Positions 19,642 to 27,306 of a DNA stretch of 64,000 nt are shown in pieces (the stretch's first letter is position 1; every line of letters starts with the position of its first letter). Both the position numbers and the translations under genes were made by a program. Below the pieces are notes generated by a model. The model worked only from the letters and a program-made list of their open reading frames with translations, did not search any database and was not told where the DNA came from. This DNA is from Lentisphaera marina (GTDB lineage: Bacteria > Verrucomicrobiota > Lentisphaeria > Lentisphaerales > Lentisphaeraceae): NCBI RefSeq assembly GCF_028745505.1, contig NZ_JAQZZL010000002.1:1364001-1428000 (forward strand), in the 5' to 3' direction.

Positions 19642-19709
19642 ACTGGAAAGAAGTAAGTACTTTCCAAAAAAGGAAATTTAATTACTAAAGCTCTCGCTCT
19701 GAAATAAAA

Positions 19710-20609
19710 TTACTTCTTAGCGTCAATGTAAGCCAGAGAAACGAGGAATTTATCAACGGCTTCGGTGGTTTTGTCCAACCAGGGCTGATTGTTGAAGAAG
19801 CCGTATCCCTGTTTATCGGCGGTATACATCTCGGCACGAAGGCCAAGTTCATTCGCCATCTTCATATAGATATCACCACCTTCCTTAAGTTTATCTGCTG
19901 TACCAAAGAGAATGAGTGCCGGTGGTGTCTTTGCATCTACATGATCAAGCGGTGACATTTTCTTAAGTCTCTCCATGGACATTTGCCCCTGTGCCACTCT
20001 TTCTTGAGCCTTGGAAAAACTCGATTTAAAAAGTGCGGGGTTATAAAGTACCATGACCTGAGGTATACAGGAAATCGATTTGTCGTCACTTGAAGCATCA
20101 AGTCCCTGCTTGATAGAGGTACAAAAGGCCAAATGTCCACCCGCTGAACCACCGGCAGCAATGACTTTATTTGTATCAATCCCCAGTTTAGCCGCATTTG
20201 CACGAAGCCAGCGTACGGCGCTGCGTGCATCCTCGACACATAGATTGGGACTTACACCATCTTTAGTTTTCACTCTGTAATCTGCACGCGCCGTAACAAT
20301 TCCCCGTGAGGCAAAGTAGTCTGCCTGAATTAGGAATTGTTGAGTAGAACCGCCCTTCCAGCCTCCACCAAAGAAAAAGATCATAACTGGACGATTATCA
20401 CTTGCTTTCCAGTCTTTAGGAAAATGGAAGTGCATCTGTAATTCGCGTTTAGCAATTGTTTTATACACCTCAGTTTTCTGAGTAAGTCCAGGTGCAGGAA
20501 TGTATTTAACTCCTCTAAAGCCCGCTTGGGTTTTATTCGTATCTGCCATTAATACACTTGATAAGACCAACAAAGAACTAATAATCACTTTATAAACATC
20601 TAATTTCAT
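19710..20609 (-). CDS. Secreted alpha/beta hydrolase (lipase/esterase-like)
   Basis: A 299-residue protein with an N-terminal signal peptide (SSLLVLSSVLMA, cleavage about residue 22). The oxyanion segment MIFFFGGGWKGGS and nucleophile elbow GGSAGG place it in the BD-FAE/hormone-sensitive-lipase-like group of alpha/beta hydrolases; the probable nucleophile is the serine of GGSAGG. ALILFGTADKL supplies the acidic region. The usual catalytic histidine of the YGFFNN-type C-terminal segment is not obvious (QGYGFFNNQPW has no H), so catalysis may be altered or the histidine lies elsewhere. Convergent with the 17920 sulfatase; probably deacylates extracellular carbohydrate. Confidence 0.82.
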   Translation of the reverse strand: MKLDVYKVIISSLLVLSSVLMADTNKTQAGFRGVKYIPAPGLTQKTEVYKTIAKRELQMHFHFPKDWKASDNRPVMIFFFGGGWKGGSTQQFLIQADYFASRGIVTARADYRVKTKDGVSPNLCVEDARSAVRWLRANAAKLGIDTNKVIAAGGSAGGHLAFCTSIKQGLDASSDDKSISCIPQVMVLYNPALFKSSFSKAQERVAQGQMSMERLKKMSPLDHVDAKTPPALILFGTADKLKEGGDIYMKMANELGLRAEMYTADKQGYGFFNNQPWLDKTTEAVDKFLVSLAYIDAKK

Positions 20610-20890
20610 CGTTGTACCCCCTGATTTTTAGAAACCTTTTTCTTAAAAGTTTTTTTAGTGAATTTTTCATACTATACGCAAATTAACACTTAATTTGGAC
20701 ACTATTCAGTAAGAAACTTTAATTTTCTTCTAAGCGAACAGACCACCCCGTCTCCCGCACAAGGCAAGGAGGGGAATTTCTATTGTAACATTAACCGAGG
20801 GCAGTTTGATCAAAAATCTTAAGATAATTTACCTCCAGTAGTTCAAATCATAGAAAAATAAACTTTGCCCAAATTTAATGAATCTTGAAT

Positions 20891-21883
20891 TCAACTCATA
20901 AGTGCAACACCCACTTTTTTTGTTAAATCAATTCCAGTTAGTTTCTGAAATACTTCATAAGGTGTTTTAAACTTCAAGCATTTTCGAGGTCTATTATTAA
21001 GCTTGTGAACAGCAATTTCAACCTCTGAAACATTAACTTTATCAAGAGGCATATTCTTAGGGAAATATTGACGTAGCAAACCATTGGCATTTTCATTCTG
21101 CCCTCGCTCCCATGAATGATATGGTTTAGCAAAATAGCTTTTACATTCCAAGATTTCAGAAATACTTTCATGTTTAGCAAATTCTTTCCCATTATCAAAT
21201 GTTAGGGTATGAACTTGTTCTTTAATGGGTTTTAACAAATTAATGATGGCTTCACTAACTAAAGAAGCCTTTTTTTGAGAAACAGGCAGTGCTAATCGTA
21301 CTTTTGATTTACGGTCATCCATTGTTACTATTGCGCCTTTATGAGCTTTCCCTATGATTGTATCAAGCTCCCAATCACCAACTCGTTCTCTTTTATTAGC
21401 CGCTTCAGGGCGCTGATCTATATCAACTCTGTTGGGAATGCCATTCCTACTGTGTTGGTTACCATATCGCTTACGGTAAGGTTTACCTTGATGTCGAAGC
21501 AATTTATACAATTCGCCTCCAGACTGCTTGTCTTTGAGAATGTATTGGTAAATGGTTTCATGATGAAGAGACACTGCCTTATCATCTTTTAATCGACCTA
21601 CTATTTGTTCAGGGCTCCAATCCATTTCAAGATGTTCATTGATATAAGTCTTAATCTCAACGTTTAACTTAACTGCTTTCGCTTTCTCTTTTTGTCGCCT
21701 TTGAGCTAGTTCATTAGCCTGTTTATTACGATATCCACGTTGGCCTATATTACGATTAATCTCACGTGATAACGTACTTGTTGAACGACTGAGCTTTTTT
21801 GCTATTTTATTGAGTGATTCGCCTGCCTTTCGCTCTAACTCAAGGTAATGTCTTTCTTCAAGACTCAGGTGTTTATAGGACAT
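20891..21883 (-). CDS. IS30-family transposase
   Basis: A 330-residue protein. The start at 21883 is chosen because AGGAG lies eight bases upstream and the product then begins MSYKHLSLEERHYLE, the usual IS30 N-terminus; an in-frame codon at 21913 lacks such a site. Residues about 5-45 form an HTH (LNKIAKKLSRSTSTLSREINRN). The DDE catalytic core follows: D in GDWELDTIIGK, D in LTFDNGKEF, and E in WERGQNENANGLLRQYFP (outline). Full length and uninterrupted, so possibly active. Its last codons lie within the left terminal inverted repeat. Confidence 0.96.
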   Translation of the reverse strand: MSYKHLSLEERHYLELERKAGESLNKIAKKLSRSTSTLSREINRNIGQRGYRNKQANELAQRRQKEKAKAVKLNVEIKTYINEHLEMDWSPEQIVGRLKDDKAVSLHHETIYQYILKDKQSGGELYKLLRHQGKPYRKRYGNQHSRNGIPNRVDIDQRPEAANKRERVGDWELDTIIGKAHKGAIVTMDDRKSKVRLALPVSQKKASLVSEAIINLLKPIKEQVHTLTFDNGKEFAKHESISEILECKSYFAKPYHSWERGQNENANGLLRQYFPKNMPLDKVNVSEVEIAVHKLNNRPRKCLKFKTPYEVFQKLTGIDLTKKVGVALMS

Positions 21884-21993
21884 GATAGTCTCCTCTGTGT
21901 TTAGTTTGGTCACTAATACAGATTACATCTGAGTCTTGTTTTACTCGATATCTTACATACTAGTGACTAACAGAGGTGTTGCACTTACTACTC
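20891..21993 (-). mobile_element. IS30-family insertion sequence, about 1.1 kb
   Basis: TAAGTGCAACACC at 20899-20911 matches in reverse complement GGTGTTGCACTTA at 21975-21987, giving 13-base perfect terminal inverted repeats around a single transposase gene. Outside them GAATTCA occurs on both sides (20887-20893 and 21994-22000). This could be a target duplication or a conserved target, but GAATTC is itself a palindrome and IS30 elements usually duplicate only 2-3 bases, so the exact ends are uncertain by some ten bases. The insertion lies between an alpha/beta hydrolase gene and the leader of a sulfatase gene. Confidence 0.85.
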
Positions 21994-22031
21994 GAATTCA
22001 GCAATTAAGATTAAACTATTTTATGTGATTT

Positions 22032-22040
22032 GCGTAATAT
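22032..22040 (+). promoter_or_regulatory. GCGTAATAT motif upstream of sulfatase
   Basis: Exact copy of the nonamer found upstream of pseudopilin genes (60027; 37689 on the minus strand) and of the sulfatase at 45578 (47126, minus strand). Here it lies 113 bases before the ATG at 22153. A TATAGACT sequence about 17 bases downstream could be the matching -10 region. Confidence 0.35.
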
Positions 22041-22080
22041 CTGCTGATTTCATCATATAGACTAAGTAAGAAAACATTTT

Positions 22081-22130
22081 GCCCGGTTCTTGATCCAACT
22101 CCTATATATGTTTGAGTTCTGGGCTTTTTT
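22081..22130 (+). terminator. Terminator-like hairpin in the leader of the 22153 sulfatase gene
   Basis: GCCC at 22081 pairs with GGGC at 22121-22124, an inner AACTC/GAGTT stem closes a 12-base loop, and six T follow. It ends only 22 bases before the sulfatase ATG and downstream of the GCGTAATAT box. It may therefore act as an attenuator of this gene, or terminate transcription leaving the IS30 element. Confidence 0.55.
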
Positions 22131-22152
22131 AATTTCAACAAGTAGGTTTTAA

Positions 22153-24024
22153 ATGAAGAAACTCTTATTATCGACCTTAGTATTTTTTTCAGCACTCGTT
22201 TATGCTGAAGACTTTGATTTAAAGGGTCAAGTCAAAAAACTGGATTCTAAGCCAGGTGCATTTCAATCTAAGAACTTCACCATATCAGTCAAAGACAATA
22301 CCTTTATTAAGGGTTCAGATGCTCTGCTCAGCTTCGATTATTTCGATGATAAAAAAACGACAATTACCATAACTTACTCTACTTCAGAAAAACTCTACGA
22401 AATGCTGTCTGATCCTTTGAAACGACGTACGGTCGATATCATTTCATGCCGCGGCACTCAAACCTGGAAAACTTATTACGTAAGACTCGACAAAGTCAAC
22501 TTCGACAAAGAGTTCGCTAAGCACCATATCAATATCTCATCGAAAGATGGCATGGCAAAAATCCATAATCTTTCTTTACAAAATGCGCCAGCAAAAAAAG
22601 TCATCAAAGCCCAAAAAGATCGACTCAATGTTTTAATGATTGTTTCTGACGACTTAAATGATTACATCAAAGCTTACGGTGATCCACAAGCTGTAACGCC
22701 AAACGTCGACAAGTTACTTTCAATGGGAACACAGTTTAACAAAGCTTACTGCCAGTATCCAGTCTGCGGTCCATCGCGTGCTTCATTCTTATCTGGTCTA
22801 TACCCAGAAAGTAGTCTCGTTATCGATAACACTCAATACCTTAGAGATGTTAATCCACAAGCTGACAATATGCTTGAGCACTTCCGTAATAATGGCTACT
22901 GGACAGGCGCAGCTGGAAAGATCTTTCACAGTAAATTCGGTATGATGGAAAAAGGCATTAGCTTGGACGAATATGAAGCCTTTGAAAACGCCGAAAACCC
23001 CCAACGCCTCTTATTGAAAAAGCGTTGGGAAAGCGAAGGAAAACCAGGTGATTTCAAAGCTTATTATAACAAAAATAAAGTAAGGGATCAAGCGGACCTT
23101 GTACTCGGTTACGGCACAGAACTTAGCGATGATCAACACGGCGATGGCCGTAACGCTCGTAGAGTAGCTCAGTGGATTAAAACTAATGCAGCTGGTGATA
23201 AGCCCTTCTTTATGGCATGTGGCATCGTAAAACCCCACACGCCATTTTACGCACCAAAAAAATACTTAGACCTCTACCCGAAAGACAAGCTCATCTTTGA
23301 TGACGTCCCTGAGGATGACTGGTCCAATAGACCCAAAATTGCCGGTGTTAAACGCTATGAAGCTTTTCGAGGAAAACTCGGTGTAAATGATCGCGAAAAT
23401 CGCAAATATTACCTCCAGTCTTACCTAGGCTGTATCAGCTTTATGGATGCTCAGGTTAAAGTGCTCGTGGATGCGCTCAAAGAAAGTGGACAAATGGATA
23501 ACACGGTGATTGTTTTCATGAGTGACCACGGTTTTCAAATCGGTGAGCACTTCATGTATGGCAAAGTGACTTTATTCGAAGAGTGTGCACGCGTTCCTTT
23601 TGGCATCGTTTATCCTGGCAACCCTGGTGCTGGAAAGCAAACGGATAGCCTAGCTGAACTCATCGATGTTTACCCCACTCTAGTCGACCTTTGTCAACTT
23701 CCTCAACCCAGCCACGAGCTCCAGGGTAAAAGCCTGGTTCCTGTAACTAAGGATACTTCACACCAAGTTAGATCCGAGGCTTACACCGTTGTCCAACGCG
23801 GTAAACTTATGGGTCGCGCTATCCGTAAAGACTCTTGGGTTTATGCTCACTGGGGCAGCGACAAAGATGTGGAGCTCTATAACATGGACAAAGACCCAAA
23901 TCAGTACAATAACTTGGCGAAGAACCCTGAGCACTCAAAAATCCTCAAAAAAACGGAGCAAGTTCTCAAACAAAAAGCCTCTGAGCAAACTCTCAATCAA
24001 AAACAACTCATTGGTCTAAAATGA
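22153..24024 (+). CDS. Iduronate-2-sulfatase-like sulfatase with extra N-terminal domain
   Basis: A 623-residue secreted protein. After a signal peptide (about 1-18) residues about 20-148 are an additional domain, probably a beta-sandwich or carbohydrate-binding module (it starts DFDLKGQVKKLDSK). The sulfatase domain starts near residue 157 (RLNVLMIVSDDLN). Formylglycine site C205 in CGPSR followed by ASFLSG; metal ligands D166-D167 and the DH of MSDHGFQIGEH. QYPVCGPSRAS and GEH are typical of the iduronate-2-sulfatase-like subgroup. No Lys-rich tail. Its stop overlaps the start of the EEP-family gene (ATGA), so the two are translationally coupled. Confidence 0.92.
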   Translation: MKKLLLSTLVFFSALVYAEDFDLKGQVKKLDSKPGAFQSKNFTISVKDNTFIKGSDALLSFDYFDDKKTTITITYSTSEKLYEMLSDPLKRRTVDIISCRGTQTWKTYYVRLDKVNFDKEFAKHHINISSKDGMAKIHNLSLQNAPAKKVIKAQKDRLNVLMIVSDDLNDYIKAYGDPQAVTPNVDKLLSMGTQFNKAYCQYPVCGPSRASFLSGLYPESSLVIDNTQYLRDVNPQADNMLEHFRNNGYWTGAAGKIFHSKFGMMEKGISLDEYEAFENAENPQRLLLKKRWESEGKPGDFKAYYNKNKVRDQADLVLGYGTELSDDQHGDGRNARRVAQWIKTNAAGDKPFFMACGIVKPHTPFYAPKKYLDLYPKDKLIFDDVPEDDWSNRPKIAGVKRYEAFRGKLGVNDRENRKYYLQSYLGCISFMDAQVKVLVDALKESGQMDNTVIVFMSDHGFQIGEHFMYGKVTLFEECARVPFGIVYPGNPGAGKQTDSLAELIDVYPTLVDLCQLPQPSHELQGKSLVPVTKDTSHQVRSEAYTVVQRGKLMGRAIRKDSWVYAHWGSDKDVELYNMDKDPNQYNNLAKNPEHSKILKKTEQVLKQKASEQTLNQKQLIGLK

Positions 24025-24842
24025 GATTCACATTTTCATTTTTTGTCCTATTGAGCCTCAGCTCTTTTGCAGAAAGCGCAAAAGAGTCAATGAATATAAT
24101 GTCATTTAATATTCGCTACGGAACAGCTAAAGATGGCGCAAATCATTGGGACAAAAGAAAACATCTCGTTCATGGACTCATCAAAAAACATTCTCCGGAT
24201 ATTATGGGGGTTCAGGAAGCCCTTGATTTTCAAATGCAGGCACTGCAAAAGCATATGCCCTCCTATTCCAGTTTAGGAATCCCGAGAGGAACAGAAGGTA
24301 ATAACGAATACAGCGCCATCTTTTACAAAAAAGATCAATATTCCGTTCTAGATCATGGTACATTTTGGCTCTCAGATACACCGGATAAACCGAGTACATC
24401 ATGGGGAAATAAATTTTATAGAATTTGTACCTGGGCAAAATTCCAAGCAAAAAATTCAGGAAAAACCTTTTACGTTTTCAATACGCATTGGGATCACAAA
24501 TCAAAAGAATCTCATATCAATGCAGTCAAACTTATGATGAGTAAATTTGAAGGAATTAATGCCCCCATCTTTATCACGGGCGACTTTAATGCCGGGGAAA
24601 AAAGTAAGGCAATTTTAAAACTCAAAGAAAATGGTTTTAGAGATAGCTACAGAGTTTTACATCCAGATGAAAAAGTTGTTGGAACTTTTAATGCCTTTAA
24701 AGAAAAGAGAACTGGCAGCAAGATCGATTACGTATTTGTCTCGAAAAAAATCAAAGTAAAATCGGCAGATATCATCAAGAACATCGAAGGTGAACCTTCC
24801 CCCTCTGATCACTTCCCAGTCTTCGCCAAAGTCGAGTTTTAA
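24021..24842 (+). CDS. Secreted endonuclease/exonuclease/phosphatase (EEP) family protein
   Basis: A 273-residue protein with a signal peptide (about 1-19). EEP motifs: SFNIRYGTAKDGANHWDKR, the metal-binding E of GVQEA, NTHWDH, GDFNAG and the final SDHFPV, all in the normal order. Family members cleave phosphodiesters or phosphomonoesters of nucleic acids, sugar-phosphates or lipids. Its four-base overlap with a sulfatase gene and secretion suggest removal of phosphoester groups from the same extracellular substrate rather than DNA repair; this part is inference. Confidence 0.9.
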   Translation: MRFTFSFFVLLSLSSFAESAKESMNIMSFNIRYGTAKDGANHWDKRKHLVHGLIKKHSPDIMGVQEALDFQMQALQKHMPSYSSLGIPRGTEGNNEYSAIFYKKDQYSVLDHGTFWLSDTPDKPSTSWGNKFYRICTWAKFQAKNSGKTFYVFNTHWDHKSKESHINAVKLMMSKFEGINAPIFITGDFNAGEKSKAILKLKENGFRDSYRVLHPDEKVVGTFNAFKEKRTGSKIDYVFVSKKIKVKSADIIKNIEGEPSPSDHFPVFAKVEF

Positions 24843-24916
24843 TCAACTCTCTAAATCCTCAGATTACCGCCTAATTTCAGCTTAAAATAAACTTAAAAAA
24901 GTCTTGATATATAATA

Positions 24917-25561
24917 ATGTCTACTGATCAGCAACAGTTGCGTTTAACGCGTGAAGAAAAAGATTTTATCCAAACAAAAATCAATAAAGTCAATGAATTA
25001 GAAGCCTTGATTCAACAAGGTAAAGTTGATCAGACTTCCACCGTAAAAGAAATTGATCAATTGCTGGAAGAAATAGCTCAGGTCACTGATCAGGCTTTAG
25101 AACGCTCTAGTGAAAACGACATCCCTCTCGAGGCTAAAGAATTACCCCTACTCAAATCCACACAGAATTTAGGTGTTAATCAAAACGATCTGATTAACAA
25201 GGTAAAACAAGAGACTATTCAAAAAAATCTATCCCAAAATATTGATAAGAAGCCTTCTCAAAAACACCTTAGAGCTCAAAAAAACAATGCTTGGGACGAG
25301 CTCTTCAAAGAAGAAGAACAAGAAGAAGTCATCTACGAAAAAGCTAGAAGCAAGAAAAAGAAATTAAAGGTCGGCTCTCGTAAAGTGACAAGGTCAAAAC
25401 CTAAACGCAAAGCAAAGTCATCTTTGCTTAAAATTTGCTTCACCTTAGCTGCCCTAGCCTGTACGTGCCTTTGGGCTTACGATCACTTTTTGAATGAATA
25501 TAACTTAATTAAGCAGATAAAATTTACTATCAGTCAAATTCTTGAACCAATCATTAAATAA
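24917..25561 (+). CDS. Hypothetical charged protein with C-terminal membrane helix
   Basis: A 214-residue protein not recognised. The first ~110 residues are rich in E, K, Q and L with heptad-like spacing (TREEKDFIQTKINKVNELE) suggesting coiled coil. Residues about 145-170 are strongly basic (KARSKKKKLKVGSRKVTRSK in outline) and a single hydrophobic segment (LLKICFTLAALACTCLWAY, about residues 171-189) lies close to the C-terminus. A cytoplasmic domain tail-anchored in the inner membrane is the simplest topology. It is on the same strand as its neighbours, 74 bases after the EEP gene. The 185 bases that follow hold no feature that I can support. Confidence 0.6.
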   Translation: MSTDQQQLRLTREEKDFIQTKINKVNELEALIQQGKVDQTSTVKEIDQLLEEIAQVTDQALERSSENDIPLEAKELPLLKSTQNLGVNQNDLINKVKQETIQKNLSQNIDKKPSQKHLRAQKNNAWDELFKEEEQEEVIYEKARSKKKKLKVGSRKVTRSKPKRKAKSSLLKICFTLAALACTCLWAYDHFLNEYNLIKQIKFTISQILEPIIK

Positions 25562-25746
25562 TGCTCAGAAAGAAGGAAAAAATAATCCTCAAAAGCAAAT
25601 CTATGATTATATAAATGTTCAGGTATATTTTATAAAACAGCTGAGTACTAGCTAGCCAAAATAGAATCTTCTAAAAAACTTTCTAAAAAACCGTAATAAA
25701 TACTTCAGAATACTTATATACATCAAATGGCATAAGAAATCACAGG

Positions 25747-27306
25747 ATGAACATGAATATTTTTTCTAAACTTTTATTCACTAATTTACTCATTAGCTCA
25801 ATTTGTCTCATGGCTCAAGAAAAGCCTAATTTCATCTTCATCCTAGTCGATGACATGCCCTGGTTTGGAACTTCCGTTGAGCAAATGGAAGGTGAAAGCT
25901 CATCCAAAATGGTTTACAGAAGAACTCCACATATTGCTAGCATCGCAGAAAATGGCATGACTTTTTCAAATGCCTATGCAGCTGCAGGAATGTGTGCCCC
26001 ATCCAGATCCTCAATTCAAAGTGGCGTTAGCCCAGCAAAAACACTGTTCAGTGGCAATGGCGGATTTGGTGAGAAGTCACCAAAAGAAGTTGAGTACCCG
26101 ATCACTAAAAAAAATGAAAAATGCCTACTCATTGAGCCCACTCCTCTTGGTAACATCAACACTAAATATCCAACAATCGGAACTTATCTCAAAACTCAAG
26201 GCTATGCTACCGCGCACATTGGCAAATGGCATATCTATGGTGGTGGGCCGGAAAAACATGGCTACGATGTGAGCTCCGGCGAAACAAGTAATGACGAAGG
26301 CTCTCCAAAAAATATCACTGATCCCAATGACCCGAAACGAATCTTTAGTATAACAAAAGATTCCATAAAATTTATTGAGAAACAAAGTAAGAAAGAAAAA
26401 CCTTTCTTTATACAAGTTTCTCACTATGCAGAGCACTCTGCTCAAATGAGTTTACCAGAAACATTAGCTATCTATGAAAAAGACCCAGCCATTAAGGCTA
26501 TCAAAGATAAAAAATTTAAAAAAGAAGTTATTACTCATGGTTCTGCTGTGACCGACATGGATACATCTATTGGGATGATCATCGACAAACTCACAGAGCT
26601 CAATATTTTGGAAAATACTTACGTCATTTTTACTTCCGATAATGGCAAAGGTTTACTTCACGATAAACGCATACTTAGAGGCAGTAAATGGTCGCTTTGG
26701 GAAGGAGGCATCCGCGTTCCATTCATGGTCATGGGGCCAGGAATTGAAGCAAAAAGCCGCTGTACAGAAAACATTATCGGTTACGACATGCTTCCGACTC
26801 TATATGAACTCGCTGGAGGCAGCACAGAAGACATGCCAAACATTGATGGCGAGAGTATTGCCCCTCTTCTCACCCAGGCTGAAGACCATTCATTCCCAGC
26901 TAATAGAGCACTCTACTTTCACTACCCGCACTATAGAAATAACACGCCTCAATCCATGATTATCAAGGGTAACTTCAAACTCTTCCGATTCTATGAAATC
27001 CCTGGTCAACCTTATTTATTTAACCTCAAAAATGATATTTCAGAAGAAGTTAACCTCGCCTCTCAAATGCCTGAAAAAGTTCAGGAACTTCAAAAAAACC
27101 TTGATCAATACCTAGAAAGCTCCAAAGCTTATTTACCTAAACCGAATACTGAACTCGCTGAGACTGTTGAACCCGTCAATGTAGACAAACTTTTCCCTCC
27201 ACTATCTGCCATGGGGGAATTTGATCAGGAAACTGCTAAGAAGAGTAAAAAAGCAGCTGAGAAAAATGAAAAAATTAAAGAAGATAACAAAGAGAGTGCT
27301 TCGTGA
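25747..27306 (+). CDS. Secreted type I sulfatase with charged Lys-rich tail
   Basis: A 519-residue protein with signal peptide (about 1-23, ending LMAQ). Formylglycine site C83 in CAPSR followed by SSIQSG (S instead of the usual T before G). D35-D36 and the DN of TSDNGKG are metal ligands. GKWHIYGGG and GGIRVPFMVMGPG follow in the usual order. It ends in a K/E-rich tail (SKKAAEKNEKIKEDNKE). Its TGA overlaps the GTG start of the DUF1549 gene by four bases, giving a sulfatase-DUF1549-DUF1501 unit that is common in PVC genomes. Confidence 0.92.
   Translation: MNMNIFSKLLFTNLLISSICLMAQEKPNFIFILVDDMPWFGTSVEQMEGESSSKMVYRRTPHIASIAENGMTFSNAYAAAGMCAPSRSSIQSGVSPAKTLFSGNGGFGEKSPKEVEYPITKKNEKCLLIEPTPLGNINTKYPTIGTYLKTQGYATAHIGKWHIYGGGPEKHGYDVSSGETSNDEGSPKNITDPNDPKRIFSITKDSIKFIEKQSKKEKPFFIQVSHYAEHSAQMSLPETLAIYEKDPAIKAIKDKKFKKEVITHGSAVTDMDTSIGMIIDKLTELNILENTYVIFTSDNGKGLLHDKRILRGSKWSLWEGGIRVPFMVMGPGIEAKSRCTENIIGYDMLPTLYELAGGSTEDMPNIDGESIAPLLTQAEDHSFPANRALYFHYPHYRNNTPQSMIIKGNFKLFRFYEIPGQPYLFNLKNDISEEVNLASQMPEKVQELQKNLDQYLESSKAYLPKPNTELAETVEPVNVDKLFPPLSAMGEFDQETAKKSKKAAEKNEKIKEDNKESAS

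Noticed and set aside
19644..19666. Terminator from TGGAAAG/CTTTCCA between convergent genes
   Set aside because: Stem of only 7 pairs, followed by A rather than T on the plus strand and no T run on the minus strand.
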